A DNA stretch of 37,398 nt from Rhodoferax sp. (GCA_018063505.1 JAGPBF010000014.1:1-37398), one strand, 5' to 3'. Shown: positions 15,127 through 24,411, counted from the stretch's first letter. Translations and numbers: made by a program. Notes: generated from the sequence alone by a model not told the origin.

Positions 15127-16683
15127 TTGGCTTCAATCATCAATACCAATATTGCCTCGCTCAACGCGCAGCGCAACCTCTCGATGAGCCAGACCTCGCT
15201 GGCCACGTCCATGCAGCGACTGTCGTCCGGCCTGCGTATCAACAGCGCCAAAGACGATGCTGCGGGCCTGGCGATCACGGAGCGATTCACGACCCAGATC
15301 CGCGGCCTGAACCAGGCGGCGCGAAATGCCAACGACGGCATCTCCCTTTCGCAGACGGCCGAAGGTGCGTTGGGCGAAATGACCAGCAATTTGCAGCGCA
15401 TCCGTGAACTGGCAGTGCAGTCGGCCAACTCGACCAATTCGGCATCCGACCGCGCCGCACTCGATCAGGAAGTGCAGCAGCGCCTGGCCGAGATGGACCG
15501 GGTGGCAACCCAGACGTCATTCAACGGCCTCAAGCTGCTCGACGGCTCGTTCGGCAATTCGACGTTTCAGGTGGGGGCCAATGTCGGAGACACGATCTCC
15601 ATATCTCTGGCGACAAGCATGCGGACCAGCAAGATCGGCAATATCGCGAGCAGCAGTTCGACCAATGCCGTCGGTGTTGGCACTGTTGCTTTGACCGGTG
15701 GCGCCGGCACGATTGCAGTGGGCGCGAATGCGGCGACGCCGATCGGTGCCTCGGTGGCTGGCACGTCGGTGGGACAGAATGCCGGCAGCGCTTATGCGAA
15801 GGCCGAGGCCATCAATCTGTCGGCTGTGCCCGGCCTGACCACTTCGGCCGCGACTTACACGGCATTGACGCTTGCTGCGACAACCAGCACCGGTACGGTC
15901 GGTACGCCAGTGGCGACTGCCACTTACAGCCTGACCATCAATGGGCAGCCGATATTCGCGAATTTCGACGGCACCACGGGTAACACCTTGTCGTCGCAGC
16001 AGATCACGGATGCGATCAATTCGCAGAAGATCAATACCGGCGTTACGGCCGTGTTGTCGGGAGGCGTCTTGATGCTCGAGGCGGCCGACGGACGGGATAT
16101 CAATATCGGTCAGCTGCACGGCACCGGGTCGGCGGGAGGGCTGTCTGCCCATGCGGCTGTACCTGCCACGGAAACCACACCAACCTACCTGGCCGGAGTC
16201 GTTGGCGCCACGCTGGCTGCTGGCGCGGCGAACGCGGCAAACAATGCCGCGGGGACCAACAGCGGGCAACTCAAATTCACGGCGCAGGCCAACATCGTCT
16301 TCACGGGTGAAGCCGCTGCGAAGGGCCTGGGCGCGGCAACCGACGCCACGATCAATCTGGATTCGGTCTCCATCGCTACCGCCAATGTGCTGACAGTAGC
16401 CGGCTCCAACAATGTGATCCAGCGCGTGGATGCGGCACTGACCTCGGTCAGCGGCTTGCGCAGCACTTTTGGTGCGATCCAGAACCGCTTCGAATCGGTG
16501 ATCGCCAATCTCACGACCACGTCGGAGAACCTGAGCGCATCGCGCAGCCGGATCCAGGACGCCGACTTCGCGCAGGAAACTGCCAATCTGTCGCGCGCCC
16601 AGATCCTGCAGCAGGCGGGTACGGCCATGGTGGCGCAGGCCAACCAGTTGCCGCAGGGCGTGCTGGCCCTGCTGCGGCAATAA
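15127..16683 (+). CDS. fliC: Flagellin, first of two tandem copies
   Basis: A 518-residue flagellin. The conserved N-terminal D0/D1 region runs to about residue 150 ([38 protein letters not shown]) and includes [10 protein letters not shown], the site recognised by TLR5 in related flagellins. The variable centre carries a Flagellin_IN-type motif ([15 protein letters not shown]). The C-terminal D1/D0 region ends [20 protein letters not shown]. The start is TTG: it is preceded by CAGGAG six bases upstream, and an in-frame stop lies 15 bases before it, so no earlier start is possible. Paralogous to the next gene. Confidence 0.97.
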   Translation: MASIINTNIASLNAQRNLSMSQTSLATSMQRLSSGLRINSAKDDAAGLAITERFTTQIRGLNQAARNANDGISLSQTAEGALGEMTSNLQRIRELAVQSANSTNSASDRAALDQEVQQRLAEMDRVATQTSFNGLKLLDGSFGNSTFQVGANVGDTISISLATSMRTSKIGNIASSSSTNAVGVGTVALTGGAGTIAVGANAATPIGASVAGTSVGQNAGSAYAKAEAINLSAVPGLTTSAATYTALTLAATTSTGTVGTPVATATYSLTINGQPIFANFDGTTGNTLSSQQITDAINSQKINTGVTAVLSGGVLMLEAADGRDINIGQLHGTGSAGGLSAHAAVPATETTPTYLAGVVGATLAAGAANAANNAAGTNSGQLKFTAQANIVFTGEAAAKGLGAATDATINLDSVSIATANVLTVAGSNNVIQRVDAALTSVSGLRSTFGAIQNRFESVIANLTTTSENLSASRSRIQDADFAQETANLSRAQILQQAGTAMVAQANQLPQGVLALLRQ

Positions 16684-16718
16684 GCCCGTCGGCCGCCCAG
16701 GCCAGACATCTTCAGAAA

Positions 16719-16748
16719 CCCCCGATCGGATATTCCGGTCGGGGGTTT
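16719..16748 (+). terminator. Terminator after first flagellin
   Basis: CCCCCGATCGG (16719-16729), loop ATATT, CCGGTCGGGGG (16735-16745): an 11-bp stem with one G-T wobble, followed directly by TTTTCGCTTTT. It lies 36 bases past the stop of the first flagellin and separates the two flagellin transcripts. Confidence 0.88.
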
Positions 16749-16771
16749 TCGCTTTTGGGGTCAATGGCAGC

Positions 16772-16798
16772 TCAAGTTTCCATGGGTACGGTCGTTAA
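16772..16798 (+). promoter_or_regulatory. Sigma-28 promoter P1 of second flagellin
   Basis: TCAAGTTT, 11 bases, GTCGTTAA. The -35 is identical to that of flgM; the -10 matches 6 of 8 consensus positions, and spacing is exact. The -10 sits inside an inverted repeat, GTACGGT-CGTTA-ACCGTAC (16786-16804). It is 255 bases upstream of the flagellin start, giving a long 5' leader if used. Confidence 0.6.
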
Positions 16799-16887
16799 CC
16801 GTACTGTGTCTTTGCGAAATCGATGCCTTGTCAAGTGAATTTGTGCACACGTAATGCACGATAAGGCCCAGGAAAAGCCGATATTTC

Positions 16888-16915
16888 TCAAGTTTGGATG
16901 CATCTGCGCCGATGA
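16888..16915 (+). promoter_or_regulatory. Sigma-28-like promoter P2 of second flagellin
   Basis: TCAAGTTT, 12 bases, GCCGATGA. The -10 matches 7 of 8 and the -35 is the same as in flgM, but spacing is one base longer than the consensus. It is 138 bases upstream of the start codon. P1 and P2 may be tandem promoters, or only one may be active. The rest of the 370-base gap holds the leader and the CAGGAG ribosome site at about 17039-17044. Confidence 0.55.
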
Positions 16916-17053
16916 CAACACCAACGGGTTCCGATTCGGACTCGTCGGCCAGCACAGAACAGGGGTTCGCGCAGGTCTAGGCGGCCGGTTCAAGGGCCGG
17001 TGGTGGGATTGGCGACAAACCCGTAGTAGTCCAGTTTTACAGGAGCTTTTCAA

Positions 17054-18565
17054 ATGGCCTCGATCATCAACACGAATATCAATTCGATCACCGCACAGCG
17101 GAACCTGGCAATGACCCAGACTTCGTTGGCGACCTCCATGCAGCGCCTGTCTTCGGGTCTGCGCATCAACAGTGCCAAGGACGATGCCGCCGGCCTGGCG
17201 ATTTCTGAGCGTTTCACGACGCAGATCCGCGGTCTGAACCAGGCTTCGCGCAACGCCAACGACGGCATCTCGCTGGCGCAGACAGCAGAGGGTGCGCTGG
17301 CCGAAATCACCAGCAACTTGCAGCGTATCCGCGAACTGGCGGTGCAATCTGCCAACTCGACCAACTCCGCATCCGACCGCGATGCGCTCAATCAAGAGGT
17401 GCAACAGCGCCTTGCGGAGATTGATCGCGTTGGCGCCCAAACCTCGTTCAACGGGCAGAAAATTCTCGACGGCTCGTTTGGCAATGCCACTTTCCAGGTC
17501 GGCGCCAACGTCGGTGAAACGATTACTGTTGGTCTCACCACCAGCAGCCGAGCAAACGCCATCGGCCAAATCGCGGCAGGCACTTCCTCGGCTGAGGTGA
17601 CGACGACAGCTTTGGGTGGGTCTGGAACGATCCAGGTCGGCACCGGAACTATCAAGACAATTGGCGCATCGGTTGTTGGTACTGCCGCTGGTCAATCTGT
17701 GGGCAGTGCCTTTGCCAAGGCCGCAGCCATCAATGCCGCCAGCGTGCCTGGGCTTACTGCCACAGCCACGAACAACGTCGAGCTGACCGCCGCAGCGGTC
17801 ACCAGTGCGGGTGGGGCCGGCACGTATACGCTGACCATCAACGGGCAGAATATATTCAGCGCGAAGGTTCTGGCGACCACGTTGAGCACGCAAGAAATCG
17901 CGGACGCAATAAATGTCAACTCCAGCACGACGGGCGTTTCGGCGGCTTTGGATGCGGGGACTTTGCGGTTGAGCGCTGCCGATGGTCGCGATATCGCGAT
18001 TGGTCAAACCCTTGGCGGTGATGCCGCCGCCGGCATCAGTGCCGGCACGGGTGGCAGCACCACGGTCAATGGCGTTGTATTCAGGGACGGCACTATCGGT
18101 ACAGCGGCAAATGCAACCAATCTTTCGACGGACGCAACTGCGGTCAACGGCGGAACGCTTACATTGTCAGCAACAGAGAAGATTGCAATTACGGCCGATG
18201 GTGCAAACTTGGGCTACGCTTCGGCCGCATTTGACATCCTGAAGGATACGACGACGATTGCATCGGTCAATGTCAAGACCGTGGCCGGTGCGAACGACAC
18301 CATTCAGCGGACAGACGCGGCATTGTCGTCCATCAGCACCTTGCGCAGCACCTTCGGCGCGATTCAGAACCGGTTCGACTCGGTGATTGCGACGCTGAGC
18401 ACCACGTCTGAAAACCTGTCTGCCTCCCGCAGCCGGGTGCAGGATGCCGACTTCGCCCAGGAAACCGCGAACCTGTCGCGTGCGCAGATCCTGCAACAGG
18501 CCGGTACGGCGATGGTGGCCCAGGCCAATCAGTTGCCGCAGGGTGTGTTGGCACTGCTGCGTTAA
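17054..18565 (+). CDS. fliC: Flagellin, second of two tandem copies
   Basis: A 503-residue flagellin. The N-terminal 140 residues are nearly the same as the first copy ([39 protein letters not shown]), and so is the C-terminal end ([20 protein letters not shown] ... [11 protein letters not shown]). The centre has diverged but keeps colinear blocks ([20 protein letters not shown] against the equivalent block in copy one) and a Flagellin_IN-type motif ([13 protein letters not shown]). This indicates tandem duplication followed by divergence of the surface-exposed domain. It has an ATG start, a CAGGAG ribosome site, sigma-28 promoter candidates and its own terminator, so it is probably the major filament gene. 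Confidence 0.97.
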   Translation: MASIINTNINSITAQRNLAMTQTSLATSMQRLSSGLRINSAKDDAAGLAISERFTTQIRGLNQASRNANDGISLAQTAEGALAEITSNLQRIRELAVQSANSTNSASDRDALNQEVQQRLAEIDRVGAQTSFNGQKILDGSFGNATFQVGANVGETITVGLTTSSRANAIGQIAAGTSSAEVTTTALGGSGTIQVGTGTIKTIGASVVGTAAGQSVGSAFAKAAAINAASVPGLTATATNNVELTAAAVTSAGGAGTYTLTINGQNIFSAKVLATTLSTQEIADAINVNSSTTGVSAALDAGTLRLSAADGRDIAIGQTLGGDAAAGISAGTGGSTTVNGVVFRDGTIGTAANATNLSTDATAVNGGTLTLSATEKIAITADGANLGYASAAFDILKDTTTIASVNVKTVAGANDTIQRTDAALSSISTLRSTFGAIQNRFDSVIATLSTTSENLSASRSRVQDADFAQETANLSRAQILQQAGTAMVAQANQLPQGVLALLR

Positions 18566-18621
18566 GCACGGCGGCAAAACGAAAAAGTGCCGGGTCCGTT
18601 GCGGATCCGGTGCATTTTCCG

Positions 18622-18655
18622 GGCGGTGACGGGCGAAAAGCCGGTCACCGCCTTT
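18622..18655 (+). terminator. Terminator after second flagellin
   Basis: GGCGGTGAC (18622-18630) and GTCACCGCC (18644-18652) form a perfect 9-bp stem around a 13-base loop, followed by TTTCGTGTT. It lies about 57 bases past the flagellin stop and separates it from fliD. Confidence 0.82.
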
Positions 18656-18746
18656 CGTGTTCTGGAATTGCGGGGCTTTTCAGCAGATTGGCGGACGCCG
18701 GATTCACCATAATGGGGTGCGGCAATTTGGGCAGGAGATCGACATC

Positions 18747-20228
18747 ATGGCAACCATTTCATCGGTAGGTATCGGCAGCGGCCTGGACGTCAAGAACATC
18801 GTGTCGCAGCTGGTTGCGCTTGAAAAGCAGCCGCTCAAGACGCTGCAGGCCAAGGCGACCAACTTCGAGGCGCAGGTCTCGGCGTTTGCCAAGATCCAGT
18901 CGCAATTTTCCGCCTTGTCCGACGTCGCCAAGCGAATTTCAGCCACTGGCGCCTGGGCCGCCCGCACCGCCAACTCGTCCAATACGGCAGCCGCCACCAT
19001 CAGTGCGTCGGCCACGACGGCTGCAACCTCGTTCACGCTGGATGTCGATGCGCTGGCCAAGACGCAGTCGGTGTCGTCGGCACAACTTGTCGCCGGGCAG
19101 CCCGTGGGGTCCGGCACGCTGACCTTGCAGCTGGGCACATGGAGCGGTAGCGGCGCTTCCTTCACACCTGCGGCCACAGGGCCGGTCGAGGTGACGGTTG
19201 CGGCAACCGACACGGTGGCCGACATCGCGAGCAAGATCAATGCGGCAGGCACCGGCGTGGTAGCCACCGCTTTTTTTGACGGAACCCAGGACCGCCTGGT
19301 GCTGACTTCCAAGTCGACCGGCGAGGCGGCGGGATTCCGCATGCAGGTGGCCGATGATGACGCGGGCCTGCCCGGCGACGAAGCCGGACTGTCGCGCCTG
19401 GCGTTCGATCCCGAGGCTGGCGCCAATGGCATGGCGCAGGCCGGCAATCCGGTGCAATACGGCCAGGATGCGCGGGCGCGCATCAACGGGCTGGCCGTGA
19501 CTTCGGCGTCCAATACGCTGGAGAACAACATTCCGGGCGTCACGATCAAGCTGGTGGCGACCACCACCACCGGTTTTGGTACACCGGGAGAGCTGAAGTC
19601 GCCGGTCACGATGAACATCAGCGAGGATGTGACGGTTGCGGTCAAGAACGTGAGTGATTTCGTGGCCGCCTACAACGCGCTCAATGCCACGCTGGCCGAT
19701 CTGACCAAGTACGACGCAGCCACCAAGACCGGCGCCTTGTTCCAGGGCGACTCTTCGATCGTCGGGCTGCAATCGGTGCTGCGCAACATGGCGTCATCGA
19801 TCAGCGCGGGCGGCGGTGCCTACCAGCGGCTGTCCGACGTCGGGCTGGAGCGGCAACTCGACGGATCGCTGGTGATCAATACCGCCAAGCTGAGTGCCGC
19901 GGCCAACGGCGGCACCGGGCTGCAGGATCTGTTCACCAAGAACAACAGCAATCCACTGACCAATGGATTTGCGCTCAAGTTCGACACCTTGGCCAGCGGC
20001 GTGTTGTCCAGCAGCGGCGCGGTGACCAACAAGGCGGCGGCCTTGCAGCGGGAGCTCCAGCGTAATGCCGATGCGCAGGAAAAGGTCAATGAGCGTGCCG
20101 CCGTGGTCGAAGCCCGGCTGAACAAGCAGTACTCGGCGCTGGACGCACGCATGGCGCAGCTCACGGCACTCAACGCCTTTGTCGCGCAGCAGGTCACGCT
20201 CTGGAATAACGCCGGCAATTCCAACTGA
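18747..20228 (+). CDS. fliD: FliD, filament cap protein
   Basis: A 493-residue hook-associated protein 2. The N-terminal block SSVGIGSGLDVKNIVSQLVA and LEKQPLKTLQAKATNFEAQV is the FliD_N signature. The middle contains repeated capping-domain motifs (ASKINAAGTGVVATAFFDGT; QDARARINGLAVTSASNTLE). The C-terminus is coiled-coil (VNERAAVVEARLNKQYSALD, ARMAQLTALNAFVAQQV). FliD caps the filament tip and folds exported flagellin. The start ATG has an AGGAG-type site (GGCAGGAGATCG). The frame is open 30 codons further upstream, but those codons are unlike FliD. The promoter is not obvious. Confidence 0.97.
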   Translation: MATISSVGIGSGLDVKNIVSQLVALEKQPLKTLQAKATNFEAQVSAFAKIQSQFSALSDVAKRISATGAWAARTANSSNTAAATISASATTAATSFTLDVDALAKTQSVSSAQLVAGQPVGSGTLTLQLGTWSGSGASFTPAATGPVEVTVAATDTVADIASKINAAGTGVVATAFFDGTQDRLVLTSKSTGEAAGFRMQVADDDAGLPGDEAGLSRLAFDPEAGANGMAQAGNPVQYGQDARARINGLAVTSASNTLENNIPGVTIKLVATTTTGFGTPGELKSPVTMNISEDVTVAVKNVSDFVAAYNALNATLADLTKYDAATKTGALFQGDSSIVGLQSVLRNMASSISAGGGAYQRLSDVGLERQLDGSLVINTAKLSAAANGGTGLQDLFTKNNSNPLTNGFALKFDTLASGVLSSSGAVTNKAAALQRELQRNADAQEKVNERAAVVEARLNKQYSALDARMAQLTALNAFVAQQVTLWNNAGNSN

Positions 20229-20364
20229 TCGGGAGCAGGGCGCGTGCGCCGATACGCCGCGGGCGGCGGCCTGCGCGCGGGCCGCGCAGCCGGCCCAGGC
20301 CACTTGAGACCGAAAAGCCCTTGATAATCACCCCACCCAGGGGGATCAAAGCGGCACAATACGC

Positions 20365-20391
20365 TTGAGTTGTTACGCCAGGTGCCGATAA
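20365..20391 (+). promoter_or_regulatory. Sigma-28 promoter of fliST
   Basis: TTGAGTTG, 11 bases, GCCGATAA. The -10 is a perfect match to the FliA consensus; the -35 matches at the AGTT core. It is 29 bases upstream of the fliS ATG, which would leave a leader of roughly 20 bases. This suggests fliS and fliT have a late promoter of their own, separate from fliD. Confidence 0.72.
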
Positions 20392-20419
20392 CCAATTCAT
20401 ACACAGATTGGATGGCTAC

Positions 20420-20839
20420 ATGTTTAACTCCGTTGGTTCGCGCTCAGCTACCGCCTACAGAAAGATCGGTGTTGAAACACAGGTAGACCAGGCCGACCCA
20501 CATGCCTTGGTCGAGATGTTGTTCGACGGATTGATGCTGGCAGTTGGAATGGCGCGCGCTGCGTTGCAGCGGGGCGATATCAGCGCCAAAGGCCATCAGA
20601 TCGGCATTGCGGTGCGTATCCTCGACGAAGGCCTGCGAGGCTGCCTGAACCTTGAGAAGGGTGGGGAACTTGCGGGCAATCTGCACGATCTGTACCAGTA
20701 CTGTGTCATGCGCCTGACCCAGGCCAATGCACGCAACGACGATGCTGCGCTGGCCGAAGTTCAGAACCTGCTCGAACCGATTTCGACCGGGTGGAAACAG
20801 ATGGGCGTGGCGATTTCGCCGAGCCTCAAGGCAGCCTGA
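20420..20839 (+). CDS. fliS: FliS, flagellin export chaperone
   Basis: A 139-residue helical protein. FliS family marks are the N-terminal AYRKIGVETQVDQADPHALV, then EMLFDGLMLAVGMARAALQR, the KGHQIGIAVRILDEGLRGCL helix and the C-terminal LLEPISTGWKQMGVAISP. FliS binds the C-terminal end of flagellin in the cytoplasm and stops it polymerising before export. I chose the ATG giving MFNSVGSRSATAYR; an in-frame TTG 12 bases upstream would add only four residues. Followed by fliT after 15 bases. Confidence 0.95.
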   Translation: MFNSVGSRSATAYRKIGVETQVDQADPHALVEMLFDGLMLAVGMARAALQRGDISAKGHQIGIAVRILDEGLRGCLNLEKGGELAGNLHDLYQYCVMRLTQANARNDDAALAEVQNLLEPISTGWKQMGVAISPSLKAA

Positions 20840-20854
20840 AACCCCGGAGTCACC

Positions 20855-21154
20855 ATGAGTCAGAAACTGATCGATTACTACCGGGCCATCGAAGTGGCCA
20901 GCAGCCAGATGCTGGATGCGGCCAAGTCCGACGACTGGGATGGCGTGGTGCGTCTGGAGGGCGCCTGTGCCGTACTGATCGAGCAACTGCGCTACGCGTC
21001 TACCACCCAGGAATTGCCCAAGGAGAACCGTGCCGAAAAATCGGGCATCATGCTGCGCATCCTGGCCAATGACGCCCAGATCCGGTATCTGGCCGAACCC
21101 TGGATGGCGCATTTCGAGAAGAAGTTCGAGGGCCTGCAGCAAATGCTGCACTGA
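20855..21154 (+). CDS. fliT: FliT, chaperone for filament cap protein
   Basis: A 99-residue small helical protein (LIDYYRAIEVASSQMLDAAK; WDGVVRLEGACAVLIEQLRY) located directly after fliS, the standard fliD-fliS-fliT order. FliT is the FliD chaperone, and in enterobacteria it also binds FlhDC to dampen class-2 expression. Sequence conservation in this family is low; length, composition and context carry the call. It converges with fliE, only 17 bases between the stops. Confidence 0.85.
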   Translation: MSQKLIDYYRAIEVASSQMLDAAKSDDWDGVVRLEGACAVLIEQLRYASTTQELPKENRAEKSGIMLRILANDAQIRYLAEPWMAHFEKKFEGLQQMLH

Positions 21155-21171
21155 GTCCGGGCCGGCCGACG

Positions 21172-21489
21172 TCAGACCTGCATGTTCATGATGTCGGTAT
21201 AGGCCTGGACCATCCGGTTGCGCACGTGCAGCGTGGCCTGGAATCCGATCTGGGCCTTCTGGATGGCCACCATGGTGTCTTCCAGGCTGACGGTGGGGTT
21301 CTCCATCTGAACCTCGCGCTGCATCCGGGTTGACTGGTTCTGCGCCGCGCTGACTTCATGCAGTGCACTCTTCATGGCGCCGGTAAAACCCCCGGCGACG
21401 CCGCCGACGGCACCATCGGATGCAGGGCGTGTGAGCGTGGCCGGCTTCAATCCGAGCGACAGGTTGGCGGGTGGCAGACGTAGATCCAT
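21172..21489 (-). CDS. fliE: FliE, MS-ring/rod junction protein
   Basis: A 105-residue protein. The C-terminal half carries the FliE family signature: NPTVSLEDTMVAIQKAQIGF and QATLHVRNRMVQAYTDIMNM. FliE joins the MS ring to the proximal rod and is the first rod-type substrate exported. The start is the ATG giving MDLRLPPANLSLGLKPATLT; the frame is open another 19 codons, but those lack family likeness. Transcribed away from fliF, the usual divergent fliE / fliF arrangement. Confidence 0.95.
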   Translation of the reverse strand: MDLRLPPANLSLGLKPATLTRPASDGAVGGVAGGFTGAMKSALHEVSAAQNQSTRMQREVQMENPTVSLEDTMVAIQKAQIGFQATLHVRNRMVQAYTDIMNMQV

Positions 21490-21556
21490 GATGTTCTCCG
21501 GGGGCGATGCCCTTGACGGATCGATGCTACCGGCGCCTGCCAGCACAAGTTAATTG

Positions 21557-21603
21557 AATTGGCGGGTGATTGCGGGGCTTATCGGGCTAATGTTTTGCCC
21601 ATG
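21557..21603. promoter_or_regulatory. Possible FlhDC box between fliE and fliF
   Basis: The left half AATTGGCGGGTGATTGCG and the right half CGGGCTAATGTTTTGCCCAT loosely mirror the E. coli FlhD4C2 site (AATGGCAGAAATAGCG and its complement). The arms share ATnGGC...ATT in inverted orientation with roughly 8 bases between. It lies in the 175-base divergent promoter region of two class-2 genes. Identified by eye with several mismatches. Confidence 0.33.
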
Positions 21604-21664
21604 GGTCCGAATAATCGACGACATCGTTGGTGCAACCTTGCGCCACGCTGTTTCGGATTTTTCG

Positions 21665-23389
21665 ATGAACGCAGTTGTTGCCACACTACCCGCCAATGTC
21701 ACGCTGACCCAGCGTTTGTCTGGGCTGGGGACTGGCCAGCGCATGCGCCTGGCGATCGGGGCTGTCATTGCGGTGGCCATCGTGATTGCCGGCATCGTCA
21801 TGGGCGGCTCGCCCGACTGGCGCGTTCTGTATGCGAATCTGGCCGACAAGGACGGCGGAGCCATCATCGCGCAACTCTCGCAGATGAATATTCCGTACAA
21901 GCATGCTGATGGCGGCTCGGCGATCCTGGTGCCGGCAGACAAGGTGCACGATACCCGGCTGCGCCTGGCGTCCCAGGGGCTGCCCAAGGGTTCGGTGACC
22001 GGCTTCGAGATGATGGAGTCCAACCGGTTCGGCATGACGCAGTTTCAGGAGCGGCTGACCTTTCAGCGTGGACTCGAGGGAGAGCTGACGCGCTCGATCC
22101 AGGCCTTGTCATCGGTGCAGAGTGCCCGGGTCCACCTGGCCTTGCCCAATCAGAATGGGTTTTTCCGCGAGCAGCAAAAGCCGTCGGCGTCGGTGCTGGT
22201 CAGCCTGTATCCGGCGCGTTCGCTGGATCGCGCCCAGATTGCGGGCATTGTTCATCTGGTGGCTTCCAGCGTTGCCGAGTTGTCTCCCAGCGCCGTGAGC
22301 GTGCTCGATGACACCGGAAAATTGCTGTCCACCCCGGCCGATGGCTCAGGCGATGCCCGCGGCGTCGATGCCGAGCAGCTGCAGTACACCCAGAACATCG
22401 AACAATCCTTCACGCGCCGCATCCTGGACATCCTGGAGCCCATCGTGGGCAAGGGCAATGCACGCGCACAGGTGACGGCCGACATCGATTTCTCGCAGAC
22501 CGAATCGACGTCCGAGTCCCATCGACCCAACCAGACCCCGGACAGCAGCGCCATTCGCAGCCAGCAGCTGGTGGAGACCGGCGCCGGAGCCGGCGGGGCG
22601 GCCGGACCATCCGGTGTGCCGGGTGCGGTGACCAATCAACCGCCCGGCAACGCAACTGCGCCTATCAACGGGCCGGCGCAAACGCTGGCCGCGGCAGGCG
22701 CCGCCGGTGTGGGAGGCCAGGGCGCGACCGGTGCGGCGGGCAAGCGAGAGTCCATCATCAACTACGAGGTTGACAAGACGGTGCGTGTGGTGCGCGGCGG
22801 TACCGGGCAGGTTCGCCGCCTGAGTGCAGCCGTCGTCGTGAACCACCAGGCAGGCAAGGACGCCGATGGCAAGCTGACCTCGGTTGCGCTGACCGCCGAC
22901 CAGATCGAGAAGATGACGGCGCTGGTGCGCGAGACCATCGGCTTCAACAAGGAGCGTGGCGATTCGGTGAACCTGATGAACGCGCCGTTTGCCATTGACA
23001 AACAGGTCGAGGAAATATTGCCCTTGTGGCGCCAGCCCGAGATGCAGGATCTGGCCCGCAGTCTGGCCTGGCCAATCGGCACCGTTTTGCTGGTGGCATT
23101 GGTGTTGCTCGGGCTGGTGCGTCCGGGACTCAAGGCGATGGCACGTCCGGTGGCGCATGACGCGGCGGCTGCCGGTGATGGCCAGGGGCAGGAAGGCGGC
23201 CAACTCGATGCACTGGTTGCCGACAGCACCGAGCGCCCACCGCTGCTGGCCCATTCGGCGCAGGCAGTCTTGCCGGGTCCGACGGAGGCTGAATTGCGGC
23301 TGGAGGGCGCGCGCAAGCTGGCGCGCGAGAATCCGGTGGCGGTGGCCAATATTGTCAAGGGCTGGATGGGCAGCGAGGCGCCGGCCTGA
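21665..23389 (+). CDS. fliF: FliF, MS-ring protein
   Basis: A 574-residue membrane protein. A first membrane helix (LAIGAVIAVAIVIAGIVMGG) is followed by the ring-building motifs of the YscJ/FliF fold (PDWRVLYANLADKDGGAIIA; SVTGFEMMESNRFGMTQFQE; LPNQNGFFREQQKPSASVLV). A Gly/Ala/Pro-rich insert at about residues 308-370 splits the third ring motif. A second membrane helix (WPIGTVLLVALVLLGLV) precedes the cytoplasmic FliG-binding tail ending ARENPVAVANIVKGWMG. The start is the ATG giving MNAVVATLPANVTLTQRLSG; the longer frame upstream runs into the promoter region. First gene of fliFGHIJK. Confidence 0.97.
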   Translation: MNAVVATLPANVTLTQRLSGLGTGQRMRLAIGAVIAVAIVIAGIVMGGSPDWRVLYANLADKDGGAIIAQLSQMNIPYKHADGGSAILVPADKVHDTRLRLASQGLPKGSVTGFEMMESNRFGMTQFQERLTFQRGLEGELTRSIQALSSVQSARVHLALPNQNGFFREQQKPSASVLVSLYPARSLDRAQIAGIVHLVASSVAELSPSAVSVLDDTGKLLSTPADGSGDARGVDAEQLQYTQNIEQSFTRRILDILEPIVGKGNARAQVTADIDFSQTESTSESHRPNQTPDSSAIRSQQLVETGAGAGGAAGPSGVPGAVTNQPPGNATAPINGPAQTLAAAGAAGVGGQGATGAAGKRESIINYEVDKTVRVVRGGTGQVRRLSAAVVVNHQAGKDADGKLTSVALTADQIEKMTALVRETIGFNKERGDSVNLMNAPFAIDKQVEEILPLWRQPEMQDLARSLAWPIGTVLLVALVLLGLVRPGLKAMARPVAHDAAAAGDGQGQEGGQLDALVADSTERPPLLAHSAQAVLPGPTEAELRLEGARKLARENPVAVANIVKGWMGSEAPA

Positions 23390-23412
23390 GCCCGGTCTGG
23401 TAAAACACACAC

Positions 23413-24411
23413 ATGGCTGAAGAAGGACTACAGGACGCTGCCATCTTGCTGATGTCGCTTGGCGAAGCCGAGGCAGCCGAGGTGTTCAAGCATCTGTCGC
23501 CCAAGGAAGTGCAGAAGCTGGGCGAAGCGATTGCGCGGACCAAGGCGATTTCGCGCGAGCGGGTGGACAACGTGGTGGCGAAGTTCACCGACGTTGCTGC
23601 ATCCCAGAGCCTGCTGGTGGCCGACGCGGGCGACTACGTGCGCAACGTGCTCAAGCGCGCCCTGGGCGACGACAAGGCCACCTTGCTGATCGACCGGATC
23701 CTGCAGGGCGGAGACGTATCGGGCATTGAAAGCCTGAAATGGATGGATGCCTTGTCGGTGGCGGAACTGCTGCGCAGCGAACACCCGCAGATCGTCGCGG
23801 CGATTCTGGTTCACCTGGATTTCGACCACGGCTCCGAAGTGCTCAAGTTGCTCAGCGAACGCCAGCGCAACGAGGTGATGTTGCGCATCGCAACGATGGA
23901 AGGTATCCAGCCGACGGCGCTCAAAGACCTCAACGAAGTGCTGTTCCAGGTTCTGCAGGGAACCGACAAGGTGCGCAAGTCCTCGCTCGGTGGTATCAAG
24001 ACGGCGGCCGAGATGATCAACCTGATGGGCGCCAATATCGAGGGAACCGTGATCGAGTCGATTCGCAGCCACGACCCGGATCTGGCGCAGAAGATCATGG
24101 ACAAGATGTTCGTGTTCGACGATCTGCTCAAGCTCGACAACAAGGCGATCCAGACGGTGCTCAAGGAGGTGGCGTCGGATGTGCTGATTGCCGCGCTCAA
24201 GGGAGCGCAACCCGAACTCAGGGACAAGATCCTGTCCAACATGTCGTCCCGTGCGGCGGAGACTCTGCGCGAAGACCTGGAGTCGCGGGGGCCGATGCGC
24301 CTGTCCGAGGTCGAAAGTCAGCAGAAGGAAATTCTCAAGACTGTTCGCCGCCTCGCCGACGAAGGCCAGATCGTGGTGGGCGGAGGTGGCGCCGACGACG
24401 CCATGGTGTAA
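23413..24411 (+). CDS. fliG: FliG, rotor switch protein
   Basis: A 332-residue switch protein. The N-terminal domain (DAAILLMSLGEAEAAEVFKH) binds FliF. The EHPQ motif is present in LLRSEHPQIVAAILVHLDFD. The C-terminal torque helix carries the charged residues that face MotA (AALKGAQPELRDKILSNMSS, RAAETLREDLESRGPMRLSE). FliG transmits torque from the stator to the rotor. It begins 23 bases after fliF, in the standard order. Confidence 0.98.
   Translation: MAEEGLQDAAILLMSLGEAEAAEVFKHLSPKEVQKLGEAIARTKAISRERVDNVVAKFTDVAASQSLLVADAGDYVRNVLKRALGDDKATLLIDRILQGGDVSGIESLKWMDALSVAELLRSEHPQIVAAILVHLDFDHGSEVLKLLSERQRNEVMLRIATMEGIQPTALKDLNEVLFQVLQGTDKVRKSSLGGIKTAAEMINLMGANIEGTVIESIRSHDPDLAQKIMDKMFVFDDLLKLDNKAIQTVLKEVASDVLIAALKGAQPELRDKILSNMSSRAAETLREDLESRGPMRLSEVESQQKEILKTVRRLADEGQIVVGGGGADDAMV

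Noticed and set aside
15517..16764. 415-codon open frame on the minus strand inside the first flagellin
   Set aside because: Arg/Gly/His-rich shadow of the flagellin repeats; a similar frame lies opposite the second flagellin.
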